Numbered from the stretch's first letter, positions 45,402 to 57,111 are shown. The stretch is 64,000 bases of DNA from Misgurnus anguillicaudatus (GCF_027580225.2 NC_073342.2:14620001-14684000); one strand, 5' to 3'. The notes: a model not told the origin generated them from the letters alone. Numbers and translations are program-made.

Positions 45402-45588
45402 AAAAGAAACACTCGCGTTTGCCAGATATTCGCTTAATCTCATGCGTAATTAGAGTTCGCTTAATCTCATGCGTAATTAGAGTTTAGTGTTAAGAGAGTG
45501 TCTTGCGAGTATTTTGTGAACGTGAGGGTCTCTTTTATCATAAACCCTTTCGGTGCATGTGCAGCAGGCACTTATTTTGATAAGACGC
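45402..45588. mobile_element. CAGTGGCGG-family fragment, invaded by copy 4
   Basis: It contains ACTCGCGTTTGCCAGATATT, a local 33-bp tandem duplication (CGCTTAATCTCATGCGTAAT twice), and TCTCTTTTATCATAAACCC. It stops at the left end of the next copy. Confidence 0.75.
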
Positions 45589-46043
45589 CAGTGGCGGCTG
45601 GTGACTGCTCTTCCCTGGGGGTGCAAATTCAAAATATGTGTTCAGAGTGTCATGTGTGTTGCTCTTGTTTTCAAAATATGTGTTTGTTGTGTCATGTGAA
45701 CCATGTGTTTTGTCAAAATAAGTGCCTGCTGGACACGCGTCAAAACCGTTTATGATAAAAGAGACGCTCACGTTCACAAAAGACACTGCCTTAACAGTAA
45801 ACTCTGATGATGCATGAGATTATGTGAGTATTTGGCAAACGCAAGCGTCTCTTTTATCATAAACCCTTTAGACACATCTGCAGCAGGCACTTTTTTTTTG
45901 ACATGAGACGTGATGCACATAGGTTCACACAACGCAGGACACATAATTTGAAATTACGAACCACACACATGACTGGCTACATACATGTTGTGACGAACTT
46001 CGCATTGTGCGCCCTCGAACAAAGAAGTCAAGGGCCGCCACTG
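45589..46043. mobile_element. hAT-like MITE with CAGTGGCGG ends, copy 4
   Basis: Left CAGTGGCGGCTGGTGACTGC, right CAAGGGCCGCCACTG. Flanks TAAGACGC and CAAGACGC match at 7 of 8. Confidence 0.88.
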
Positions 46044-46054
46044 CAAGACGCTTA

Positions 46055-46352
46055 ACATTCACACAATGGGGCGAAAGCTTGTCTGAAGCGTGGCCAACAG
46101 CCAATCACAGTGGCCGCAGCACATGCTCCGTTCTTCCATAAATGTAATTGGCTGGCTCTGCCTAGGTTATTTGCATAAGGCGATCTGATTGGCTGACGCA
46201 CGCGTTGGCGCTTGAAAAGAGAAATGTTCATCTTCTGCCGCGAGCAGTGGCACTGAAGCGGCCCCGACAGATCCACAATTCAGTTCGGCAACGCATGACA
46301 TCACCCATTAAAAGTAAATGGGAAGCATTAACGCTTACGCTCCGTGTGAATG
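46055..46352. mobile_element. MITE with CATTCACACAATGGGGC / GCTCCGTGTGAATG ends
   Basis: Inverted termini share CATTCACAC. The interior is moderately GC-rich (GTGGCCAACAGCCAATCACA; AGCCAATCAG-like CCAAT boxes on both strands). Confidence 0.6.
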
Positions 46353-46794
46353 TACCGTTATAGAGGCTGTTTACCACTGGTATTAAGATGCATTTTGGTT
46401 GATCGGATCATAAGTGGATGAAGCTGAAGACATGTGTAAACAGGGTGTAAAACATTTTGAGCTCGTCCACTTTTGAAACACATACAGGCGTAGTAGAAAA
46501 AACACTTTCGACCGGATTGCTTTTGTATCGAGACCGGGTGTGTCTCATACATCTTGGAAAAGTAAAGCGGCTGGCTCTATGATCGCCCCCTGGTGGCTGG
46601 GTGCAGTACAAGTCATTAACCTCGCCCTCTCTGTGCAAACGACCGGGACTCGGCTCTAAATAAAAAAATGATATACACTTCCAATTAAATTTTCCAAAAG
46701 ATGGTTTTGGTCTTTTAAGGAAATTGTTATCGTGCTGATATATGTTCAATTGTTCATTTTTGTGAACAGTTTCATTTTGGCTAGTACTTTGATG
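46353..46794. mobile_element. transposon fragment (CTGGTATTAAGATGCATTTT)
   Basis: It begins GGCTGTTTACCACTGGTATT and includes TTGATCGGATCATAAGTGG, mirrored in part by CACTTTTGAAACACATAC. The right border is unclear. Confidence 0.5.
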
Positions 46795-47078
46795 CTATAG
46801 ACTGTATCACCGGGCGCGCGTGCGGTGACGCAATAAGTGTCTGGTCCAAACTTTACTTGTTTAATGGTCTAGTTGCTGAAACTAAACTCTTAAACAAATA
46901 CCTCGTCGAAAATAACAAGTTTTGGGTTCCTATGTAATCTACGTGTTGTTTATTTTGCTTGTTATATAAATAAACTACTTTGTTGTTACTTATTCTTCGC
47001 AGAGTTTAAAGGAAGTTACACGATGACCACGAAAGCCACTTGTTTATGTTGTTACTGCTGAAACCTTCTATAGAAACG
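46795..47078. mobile_element. MITE of the TATAGACGGTTTCA family
   Basis: Ends CTATAGACTGTATCACCGGG and TGCTGAAACCTTCTATAG. The interior matches 12138-12427 (CTCGTCGAAAATAACAAG, TTGTTATATAAATAAACTAC). Confidence 0.82.
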
Positions 47079-49071
47079 GGGCGTGTCATTATGATTGGCG
47101 TTGTTAAATAGGGCGCGTGTGCGTTTGGGCGAAAGTTTGACACAGCGGCTCCTCGGACGATTCCTTCTGCGCATGCCCTGGCTCAAAACTGACGTTTTTA
47201 CGTAACATGGCAGCGCCCTTGGTGGAAATTTTTGGCTTCAATATATTACAATGGAAGAAAGCGACGTCGCATCGTCCATCTTTTTTTACAGTTTATGGTC
47301 GAGGCGCGCATGTGGTTGAATGTGTTCAACTTCGAACAGCCACAAAAGACGACCTACTCTTCGCCGTTTGATCTGTGTAATGTATCACAATGTTTTAACA
47401 TAAAACACAGTAAGAGCGCTTCCTTGAATCTATCATTGATAAACTGATTTCAAATTTCATTTTTTTCCATTTTGCGATCGAGTAAAAGTTGCGCAAGCTT
47501 ATTTCATCAATTGCTCTGAAATATCAAAGAAAGCCCTTACATATACATGTCCAGAACACTTTGCTGCATGTATACCAGGTATGAATAGCCTTTTAGGTGG
47601 AGATCTGATATGCTTGTGATACACAAAGGCACAATGTTGATGCATCTCTCCAAAACCCCACCTAGTACTTTCCTCTTCAGATCTCTGATGAAACAGACAG
47701 CTGAGTGTTACACAACCAGTGCTTCCACATTTCATATATGTGCCTTCATCTTTTCCACTCACTTTTCCCTGTAACCAGGTGCTGAATGATGACACAGAGA
47801 TGTATCTAGACATGCAATATACATTATGCACGCAAATGTCCTTCTTAAACACAGCATTCATTCATTTTACAGTGCTTTATGTTAAATAGTCTATTTATGC
47901 ATGAGTTTTTTTTTAACCAAGTTAAGATGTTTGACCGGGTGTACCATGGTGCGATGTTTTGGCTTTTGGTAGTTGCCTGAGGCGCTTTTGTGAGCAAAAA
48001 ACGAATTCAATCGAATGAGTAACCAATGAGTAATTTGCTCTCACTGGCCATTAACTGGCAGCAAAGAAAAAATATTTGCCAATAAACAATCAGTAAAATG
48101 ATTTCATAATTTCTAAACCAAATTTCAGTAATGGAATATTTCTGCATTTTATGCCTTTTTACTGATTTTGGTTTAATGTTTCAGACTGCTACTAAAAATC
48201 TTCAATATGACAATAAAGATGTTTATATGGCAGGTTTCAAATGTGCATCCATGCATGTTTCACTATTAAACTATTGATGTGTCTTTAAATGTTCATAAAA
48301 TATAAGCATCCCTAGTTTTTATACTAAGTTGTGTCAGCATCTTTATTTTCAAGAGTGCATGGCCTTAAAATATGTGTCCACTAGTAAACAACATGCATTT
48401 CAATAAAATCCTGCCATCTTTAATCTCATAGTAGCCACACATGCGCAGGATAAATGAAAACACTCACAGATGGAGGATAAATAAAATCTGCGAGGTCTAT
48501 TAAACTGAATGGGAGATGTATCCACATCTCTTTCTGGGCTCTGAGGCTCACAGCGCACACATAACTATTACAAATTTAAAGTTATTGATTTCTGCTCACG
48601 CCTTGCAGTTCAGTAGCACACACATAAAACATGCTGCGTGAAGGGCCATCAAGATATCCCACAGCTGATGAGATTTTAGGAAGCAAAGGCATGTTGGAAC
48701 CGAAACCAAGTCTTATGGTGTAAGACTCTTCTTTCACCCCGTAGCACCGGATAAGATGGTGTGAATCAGATGCTGTCTGCACTAAAGTATCACAGAGTAA
48801 GACATCATCATACTCGACTCATCAGTGATAATGGCAAGCAGAGGTCGCTATTCACGAGAGAGCCATTAGGCGGACACTAAGGTTTATTGATTTTTCTGAC
48901 ATGACGGAGGTCACAAAATGTTCATGGGTCCATTAACAAAAACCTTTGCACTGCCTATCTCTGTAGTTATCTCTCTTATTATATTTAATTACAACTATGA
49001 AATTTTCATTTAAAGAAATTATTGATAGTCTCTGACACAGCATTAAGTTCACATGACATCAGTAAAAAAAT
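47079..49071. other. mixed: TE fragment then repeat-poor DNA
   Basis: 47090-47310 carries AAGCGACGTCGCATCGTCCA and CATCTTTTTTTACAGTTTAT, which recurs at 14778. 47320-49070 is largely unassigned. A 120-codon minus-strand frame at 47499-47861 has no domain or splice context. 48340-48920 is repeat-poor. Confidence 0.4.
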
Positions 49072-49418
49072 TTAAAGGGGACATGTCATGAAAATGAGTT
49101 TTGGTAAACCATTCTCTGCAAGCATGTGAAAAAATAGGTAATTGAAATTTGGCTCCCCTTGTGATGTCAGAAGGGGATAATACCGCCCCCTTAATCTGCA
49201 CTATCCAACCATGAAACGCCATTTAGTGCAGAGATCAGCTCATTTGCATTTTAAAGGACACACCCAAAACATTTTTGGGTATACCTTCAAAGTGCCAATT
49301 TTAACATGTTATAATAAATTATCTATATGGTATTTTGAGCTAGAACTTCACATATGCACCCTGGAGACACAAAAGATTTGACATCTTAAAAAAGTCTTGA
49401 GAAATGTCACCTTTAAAG
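49072..49418. mobile_element. MITE of the TTAAAGGGGACATG family, near complete
   Basis: Left TTAAAGGGGACATGTCATGA, right GAGAAATGTCACCTTTAAAG. It contains AACCATTCTCTGCAAGCATG and TGATGTCAGAAGGGGATAAT. It is the most compact full copy. Confidence 0.85.
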
Positions 49419-49455
49419 ATGTCATTTATAGCAACAGCAAGCAATTTTGCAATTG

Positions 49456-49846
49456 AACGACGTTTAATAAAGCAATAAGCCCCGCAAAGCAGTGGGATAC
49501 CAGTGCATTTTATAACAGCTAAGGGGCGTTGTTAGGCACGACGCGAAGCTGTTATAAAATGCACTGTAACACCACTGCTTTGCGGGGCTTATTGCTTTTA
49601 TAAAACGGTTACTGTACATAGCAGGATTTAATAAAATAAAACACAAATAAGTTGTAATTATTTTAGTACAAATGTTACTCTTCCGCCAAACAAAGTAGTT
49701 CCTCAGAATCAAGTGTTTCTGCAACAGAGCGTAGTTCAGTATGTAATGCGGTCTGAACCATGGGGTTACCGGGGTATTTTATCACGGCTTAGAATGTGTT
49801 TCAACCAATCAGATTGAAGAACCAGAACGAGACGTTTTATAATAGC
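49456..49846. mobile_element. hairpin MITE with CGACGCGAAGC apex, second family
   Basis: The arms AATAAGCCCCGCAAAGCAGT and ACTGCTTTGCGGGGCTTATT are perfect inverted 20-mers. Inner arms are TGCATTTTATAACAGC and GCTGTTATAAAATGCA. The loop contains GGCACGACGCGAAGC at 49535-49549, identical to 14266-14280. The right end is near ACGAGACGTTTTATAATA. Confidence 0.85.
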
Positions 49847-50952
49847 CAGCGAAGCACAGCCATACAGGCTAAAACAAAGCAAAATTTGGACGGTCAGTGA
49901 AAATTTAATAGCTCAAAATAAATAGAAAATAAATAAATAAATAAATGAAACCAAACACCTTGTCATCACTTTTCACTTTGTTTACAAAATCTTTCACCAA
50001 AAATTTTCACCAAAACGGCATGTACTCAAATTTATTTTGGCTAGAAGTGGGTTACTCATAGCTGGGGTCTCTAAAGTTAACATAGATAGTAAAATTGCGG
50101 CTTTTGCTTGGTGGGTAATTTAGTAATTTATTATGTAAAGGTGAAGTGTGTAATTTCAAAATTACTATATTAGTGTTTTGATGTTAAAAATATGTACATT
50201 ACATTTAAAGTCATACAGGGAATATTGCACCACAACAAAGAGGCGGTTTCACAATAAACCTCTTTAAAATTGATCCTCTTTGCCAAAACCAATGGCCATT
50301 AAATCTCTTTGTCTGAAAGCATAACTATTTGATTGAAAAGCAACACAAAAGGATCAAGGAACAGCAGCTTGTATAGTGAAAGCATCGACATACAGTAGCC
50401 TACAGTAGACCTATTAGGGAGAACCCTGCTGGGACTGGAGCTGGCAGTAAAATATTAAAGAGTCCTCTGACGTGTGTGTACTTTTATTCTGTAGCAGACA
50501 TTGCATGGCTGCATGATTTATTTATTTATTTATGATCTGATTTTGATCATCTACATTGACATTGTTTAGTATGGCCAATGAAGGTTTTATCGACAGTCTC
50601 AGAGTCGAAGTTTATTGCTCAAACCTGTGTGTTCGGGGAACTGGCGTATTCGCTTTTCCTCAACATTAAAGTAAAATGCCTTTTTTTGCTACCTCTTGAG
50701 ACTCACAGTAGAGAAACAAAGCCTTTCTTGTGAACATAAAACACGAGCCAACTGTAGGCCTGCAGATTTGGTGTTACATTGCTGCCAACACTGAAATGAA
50801 AAAATAGAGCTCTTTACTTTACCACTCAGTTCTGCTGTTCGCACATGCTATATCATACTGCAAATTCAATTTCATCACTGTAACTTGCTTTTACACACCA
50901 AAGAACAAGGCTGACAACATAACTAGACAAGGGCTGTTAGATGTAGATACAT
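49847..50952. other. mostly unassigned upstream DNA
   Basis: Contains a (AAAT)n tract (49919-49947), a GTGCAG-family fragment (AAAGGTGAAGTGTGTAATTT at 50140) and a short (TTTA)n tract at 50517. No exon was supported. Confidence 0.4.
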
Positions 50953-51047
50953 TAAAGGGATAGTTCACTGAAAATATCATAATTATCCCTCAAGTTGTTA
51001 CAAACCTTTATACATTTCTTTATGCTGCTGAACACAAATAAAGATAT

Positions 51048-52097
51048 TTAAAGGGACATTGCACTTTTTTTGAAAATATGCTAGTTTTCCGGCTCCCCTG
51101 GAGTTGAGCATTTGGTTCTTGCCGTTTTGGAGTCCATTCAGCTGATCTCCGGGTCTGCCGCTGGCAGTTTTGGCATGGCTTGGCATAATCCGTTGAATCT
51201 GATTAGACCATTAGCATCGTGCTAAAATTAACCAAAGAGTTTCAATATTTTTCTTATTTAATACTTGACTCTTCCGTATTTACATCGTGTACTAAGACCA
51301 ACAGAAAATTAAAAGTTGTGATTTTCTAGGCAGATATGGCTAGGAACTATACTCTCATTCTGGCGTAATAATCAAAGACTTTGCTGATGTAACATGGCTG
51401 AAGCAGGCGTAGTGATATTACGCACAGCCCGAATATAGTCCCCTTGTTTACTTTCAATAGCAGGGGACTATTTTCAGGCAATGCGTAATATCACTGGATT
51501 TAATGGATTATGCCAGTGCTTCTCAAATAGTGGGGCGGGACCCCCAGGGGGGGCTTGAAGCGACACCAGGGGGGGCGCGCGAGACCCCGGGGAAAAAACT
51601 TTTTCAGGAAGTGATTTTTTTGCACCGTCACTTAAAGACATTGCACCCCAATCACGCTGATAAGCCGTGTGTGTTTATTATTATTAATTATTGATTATAT
51701 TTCATTTAATTTTTCAGTATCAAATGGTCAAAAAATATTATACTTTAAATAAGGATTGATTTTTTTTTTCAGGCAAATTGATGCATTTTAAGTCTTTTCT
51801 GTTACAGACTAAAAAACAATCCTAATAAAGTTATTCTTTGTTGTAAGTTGATCGATATTTCTTTTTTTGTGTTTTCTCAATGTTAATAAGGATACAATGT
51901 TTTGCAGATGTGTAATTTTATAGACAAATTATACTATTTACAGTCGCGGCGGAGAGTTGGGGGGGGCGCGAAATGTTTACCTCTTCCTGGAGGGGGGGGT
52001 GACAGAAACTAATTGAGAAGCACGTAAGAATCAAATGTTTAACTCTAGGGGAGCTGGAAAATGGGCATATTTTCAAAAAAAGTGAAGTGTCCCTTAA
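51048..52097. mobile_element. MITE with AAAGGGACATTGCAC ends, itself invaded
   Basis: The left TTAAAGGGACATTGCACTTT and right GAAGTGTCCCTTAAAC are inverted, with TTTTTTTGAAAATATGC and GCATATTTTCAAAAAAA just inside. A hAT-like element occupies about 51514-52023. The uninvaded relative is 26770-27205. Confidence 0.82.
51514..52023. mobile_element. hAT-like element, CAGTGCTTCTCAAATAG end
   Basis: The left CAGTGCTTCTCAAATAGTGG and right CTAATTGAGAAGCAC are inverted. The next segments are G-rich (GGGGCGGGACCCCC; GGAGGGGGGGGTGACAG). This design resembles non-autonomous Charlie-like hAT elements. A clean 8-bp duplication was not found. Confidence 0.75.
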
Positions 52098-52568
52098 ACT
52101 CTTTCCCGCCATTGACAAGTTATCTTGTCAATTAAGAGAAAACATTTGTATGAAAAAAATGTGTTCCTGATGAGTTTTTATGGTTTTCTGTAATACCGAG
52201 ATTATCCACTAGATAAAGCATTTTTTACACTCCGTGTATGTTTTGATAATCATTCTGAATCTGATCTCTAACAAAATTCCTTCACAAAAATGCAATTATT
52301 TTAGGCTTTTGCTAAAAAAATATATATAATTCTGAAGAAAAATAGCCATATTTAAGAGTTTATAAGCAGAGTAAAAAAAATGTAGATAGGATGAAATGAT
52401 TTTTACACCATTTTTGTTGAGGGTCTGTTTTTTTCATTTAATATATTTGTATGTTTATATATTTTTAGAAGAAAATTTTCCTGAAAGGCATTATGTGAAA
52501 CGTTCACAAAAATCACAAAAAATGCTGGCGGGCAACTTTAAAAAAAAGGCTGGTGGGTAATGAGTTAA
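52096..52568 (-). mobile_element. CTCTTTCCCGCC-family MITE, reverse copy
   Basis: Ends AAACTCTTTCCCGCCATTGA and GGCTGGTGGGTAATGAGTTAA. It contains the family blocks TTTGTATGTTTATATATTTT and CACAAAAAATGCTGGCGGGC in reverse. Confidence 0.82.
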
Positions 52569-52797
52569 AAAAAATAATAACCAAACAGATCTGGGGCACC
52601 ATTTACTTTCATAGTATTTTTTTCTACTAAGGAAGTCAATGGTGCCCCTGATCTGCTTGGTTACAAACATTCTTAAAAATATATTGCATTGTGTTCAACA
52701 GAACAAAGAAATGAAGGTGTAGTAAATGGTAACAGATTTTTCATTTTTCAGTGAACTATCCCTTTAATAGTGTTAAAATTAATTTTGTAAGTTAAGT

Positions 52798-53766
52798 TAG
52801 GGCTGGGCGATACTGACCAAATTTCATATCTCTGTAATTTTGGGATGGATGGTGAAATACGATACATATATCAGCATTTTATACAGAATGAAATAAATGC
52901 AAGTCAATATCTAATGTGAGATGTCACAATCAACATCATATGATGTAAATAAAATTCAGAGACGGGTTTTACTCCCTGTTTGACAATTTACAGCTGCACA
53001 ACATGCACACTGGTTAGAAAGCTTATGTTTGACTTGAGTGTACATACCACGGGGCTGTTGAATGCTTTATTCTGAAATGTTTCACGAGTATGCATTATTT
53101 TTTGATAAACACACACCTGACCTGTCAAATGTCTTAAAAATAACCACCAGAGTAATGTCTGTGGTAACCATGGTATAAGAGGAATAATTGACTTTGATCC
53201 TTAGAATTTTTTTAAAATAATGCACACCAGCGGCATTACCACCTTTGGTGTGCATTATTTATCATCAAATAATTAAACAAATAATCCAATTGCCCATCAT
53301 TAATTATTACTTACATATATACCAATATAGACGGAATTGTCTCATCCCATATCCCGCTGGGAAAAAATACAGATATATTACCAAAACTCTATATACCGCC
53401 CAGCAGTGGCGGCCGGTGACTTCTATTCCGAGGGGTGCGGATTCAAAATATTTGTTCGGAGTGTCATGTGTGTTGCTCGTCATGTCAAAATATGTGTTTG
53501 GTGGGTCATGTGTACCTATGTGCATCATGTGACATAAAATTAAATAAGTGCCTGCTGCACACGCGTCGAAAGGGTTTATGATAAAAGAGACGCTCATGTT
53601 CGCAAAATACTCGCAAGACACTAACTTGACATCGCACATGAACCACATTAGTTTACTATACATGACGCACCGAACACATATTTTGAAATGATGAGCCACA
53701 TAGATGTTCGCAACGTGCGCCCTCGAAAAATAAGTCAGTGGCCGCCACTGCCGCCCAGCCCTAATT
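52798..53766. mobile_element. MITE with TTAGGGCTGGGCGATA ends, multiply invaded
   Basis: The left end TTAGGGCTGGGCGATACTG and right end TATACCGCCCAGCCCTAA are inverted; the right end is split by the insertion at 53404. A hairpin-family fragment lies at 53044-53270 (ACGGGGCTGTTGAATGCTTT; GGTGTGCATTATT). Confidence 0.82.
53404..53750. mobile_element. hAT-like MITE, copy 5, exact 8-bp target duplication
   Basis: Left CAGTGGCGGCCGGTGACTTC, right GTCAGTGGCCGCCACTG. CCGCCCAG is duplicated exactly on both sides (53396-53403 and 53751-53758). The duplicated target is itself the terminal motif of the host element. Confidence 0.95.
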
Positions 53767-54431
53767 CAAGTTTAGACCACAAATTCTCCATATATTAGTC
53801 TCCCACTTTAATTTCTCCAAACTTAAATCTATAACGGCATTGCTGAATGTTATATTATACATTAAATCAGTTTTTATCTGGATCATTACATTTATTCAAA
53901 ATATACTAGACTGTTTCACTTCATAGATTTTACATAAATGCTATTTTAAAAAATATATAGTTAAAGTTATACTAATTACCATTATTTTGTTACGACAACA
54001 TGTGAACTTCAACTCGAAGCTGTTCACGTCCTCGAACTGGGGATTATGTGTTTCTGTAGCAACAGTAACAACATCAAATTTAATCTGCGTGAAAGAATAT
54101 TGTTGGCAGCAGTAAAATATATAATAACAACAATAAATGACATTTTACTGCTTCTGCTAAATATTGCAGAGCACATAAAGTGCGTCAGGTAATAATATTA
54201 ACTAGTAATGCACCGATGTATCGGCCGCCGATATTTATCGGCCGATTTTTGATGAATTTGAAACCATCAGCATGTCTGCAATAGCACTAGAGAGGCTGAT
54301 AACGATTGTTTATTAATCAATTGCATAAAGAAATCTATTATATGTAAAAAAAATGTTGTTAATAAAATAAATGCTGAATAGCAAAAACCACCTTTGAAGG
54401 TTGCCGTGCTGTCTTATTATATTTGTTTTAG
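53767..54431. other. unassigned AT-rich DNA with a TE fragment
   Basis: 54205-54260 carries TAATGCACCGATGTATCGGC and CCGATATTTATCGGCCGAT, a self-complementary transposon-like end. The rest is unassigned. Confidence 0.45.
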
Positions 54432-54945
54432 CTTAAAGGCGGAGTGCACAATGTTTGAAAGCCAATGTTGATATTTGAAATCCCCTAAACAAACACGCCC
54501 CTACCCCAATAGAATCTGGACCTTCTTTTAAAAGACCCGCCCCACAGTACTTCGACTGAAAAGTCCGCTCCCCTTCTCCCTCTCATAATGGGAGAGGGAG
54601 GGTGTTACTGCGCCGAGTCGAAGTACTCCCAAAAGTGCTATTACGCCATACAATATAGTTCCTCTTTTAAATCCGCTTAGAAAAGTTAGAAGTGACCAAC
54701 CACCAAACTTGCTCGTATAACTACTCGTCTTAAATAGGAAAAACGTTGATGTGTTTGGTCACTTCTAACTTTATCTCTAAATGGTACCATTGAATGAATG
54801 GGGCTAAGCTAAATGCTATCGAAGCGTCGCAGCGCGCTCCAGCGCTTACGTGCACGCACACAGATGATAGAGGGATGTATCAACAATTCTTAGTTAAGGT
54901 AATAACATATTTTAATATTGAAAATGAGTAGACTATTCCTTTAAC
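54432..54945. mobile_element. chimera of two truncated MITEs
   Basis: 54432-54546 is the AAAGGCGGAGT MITE (TTAAAGGCGGAGTGCACAAT; ACACGCCCCTACCCCAATAG). It breaks directly into 54547-54945, the right two-thirds of the 43379 foldback (AAAGTCCGCTCCCCTTCTCC; end GAGTAGACTATTCCTTTAA). Confidence 0.85.
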
Positions 54946-56472
54946 AGTACCATATATTACCTATTAGACACAGTTTGGGGGTTAAGCACTGTATCTGGTA
55001 ACATTTTATACTATAACGTAAAAATGTGTTTGTTTTTCTTTTAAATCAAAGCTGTCCATTTCATTTTCATCCTACATTTCCTCTCCATAATGTGCCTTTA
55101 ATAAGTCATATTTCTCATCTCATATTTTCTTTTCTTTAGATCACCAGCAATTCAATAACATGTTGTTAAAAATGATCCATAGAGTCCAACTGGGTGGGTT
55201 GGCGCTTGGCACCCAAGGTGGGCTATAGATGATTTATTTCAAGTTTGCTTAATATCATTAGCTGAGACGCTGAGTTAATATTATAAAACATCTTCAGTTA
55301 GAGGACAGCTGCATATTGAACAACAAGCTCATCATTAGTGTTTACCGAAGAATAAGGGTCTGTTTTGCATCTAAGGAAAGTTATAATGGTGCTTCTGGTG
55401 CCTGCGAGACATTTAGAAGATATAAATAATGCATATGTTTTTATTCATCGCATGAGGAGATCCCCCACCCTTCCATACACAACTACTTAAAGCACGCACA
55501 CACACACACATACGGTTACAGTTTGTGACTGTGAATGCACACATGCATCACAACATTTAAAGGTGATTTGTGTTTTATATCTGTTAACACGCTTTGTTCA
55601 GTGGAATTCGTTGCAAACGTAATTACGTTTTTCACATTAGACTGAAGGCCAACAAACTTCTCTTAGAAAAACAAAATGATCAAAATGATTGATTTTGTTT
55701 TATGCTGCCAGTGAAACTCCTTCCACTTGAAAATTACGACAGTCGTGCACTTTTATCAGATTATTTTATTATCCCCTCGTCTTTGCAGAACAACTATTTT
55801 CACTGTGTATTGATTATGTAACAGCTTCCAAAATGAACCGGGCAGCAACCAGACACTCATCGATCCTTTCTATAAAAAGACGCCTCGGTTGCATTTCTCT
55901 GTATCTTCATCCTATTGTTGTTGTTTTTGAACCTTTTGCCTTAGTTTTCTTTGTAGCCTCGCTGTCATGTCTATGTAAGCTTCATACATAGTTTCTCTTT
56001 AAGATTTCATAAACTTTTGCTCTGCAGAAATACTCACACTAAATCAAAACCTCCATAGACTTCAATGTATAACATAAAAGCATCATTCGATGATATCACC
56101 ATATGTCAATTGAATGTAAAGACACATAAACAAACTGCAACTTTCTTACCGTAAAATTATGCTGACTGTGCACCAAAAATAGTCCCTCGTTCTTAAACAA
56201 TTAAATATCCCATCAAAAAGGGGGTTGTCAGATAATTATGTCCTGTGTTCAAACATGCGAGACAAGCATCGTCCAGACAGCCAGCAGAGATGCTGAGCAG
56301 AAAGATTAGGATGCAAGAGCAAAGCACTGCCTCCTCCCAAACCCTTCATGATAGGAGGAGGTCCCCGAACACGCCCAAGCAACTCACAATGGTTGCGTCC
56401 ATTTCTACCTCTGCTTCAGGCTCACTCCCACATGTGCCAGCGCTGGTGGGAGTGAGTGGTTACTGTTTGTAA
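54946..56472. other. repeat-poor upstream DNA
   Basis: 55140-55460 contains TTAATATCATTAGCTGAGAC and balanced unique sequence, a candidate conserved non-coding block. 56240-56470 is GC-richer (GATAGGAGGAGGTCCCCGAA; TGGTGGGAGTGAG) and next to a (GA)n tract. It could be a promoter or leader exon, but nothing confirms this. A short (CA)n lies at 55495. Confidence 0.35.
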
Positions 56473-56473
56473 T

Positions 56474-56521
<48 letters not shown>
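56473..56521. repeat. (GA)n microsatellite
   Basis: About 24 GA units, next to the GC-richer block at 56240-56470. Confidence 0.97.
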
Positions 56522-56523
<2 letters not shown>

Positions 56524-56786
56524 AGGAATGCACTTTAGGGAGGAGGAGTTGGGCATGGCAGATGGATAGTTGCTGATGTGTTTGTGTGTGTGCGGGGGGA
56601 GGAGGAAGGGGGTTTATGTGATAGATAGTTTGGTTAGCTGTAGTGGGATAAATATGCAGAACACCTAAGTAGGGTAACACTACTTGGCTGGTTCACTTTG
56701 GTAACTATTACTGCACAAACTGTAGACATTTATGTTGTGGATTAAATAGAATGTATCGATGTATTGATGTATTAGACTGTAACATG

Positions 56787-56845
56787 ATGCTCTGTCTGTC
56801 TGCCTACCTACAGTATCTACCTGTCTGTCTGTATGTCTGCCTGTA

Positions 56846-56876
<31 letters not shown>

Positions 56877-56968
56877 ACCTCTATCTGTACATCTTGTCTT
56901 TCTGTCTGTATGTCTGTCTGTACCTCTGTCTGTACATCTTGTCTGTATGCCTGTACATCTACCTGTAC

Positions 56969-57003
<35 letters not shown>

Positions 57004-57058
57004 ATATTTATCTTTACATATTGCCTCTCCTTCTGTCTGTCTGTATACGTATCAATAC

Positions 57059-57111
<53 letters not shown>

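Larger units (their letters stand above)
50953..52768. mobile_element. GTTCAC-family MITE split by a 1.5-kb nest of other elements
   Basis: The left half, 50953-51047 (TTAAAGGGATAGTTCACTGA), and the right half, 52569-52768 (ACTAAGGAAGTCAATGGTGC; end CAGTGAACTATCCCTTTAAT), are one element. Between them lie 51048-52097 and 52096-52568. Confidence 0.82.

Noticed and set aside
47499..47861. 120-codon minus-strand frame
   Set aside because: No domain, signal peptide or family resemblance and no flanking exons. Length is compatible with chance in AT-moderate DNA, though I cannot exclude a decayed gene fragment.
51514..52023. Active hAT transposon
   Set aside because: Only ends and G-rich subterminal sequence are present; no transposase frame of useful length exists in the 510 bp.
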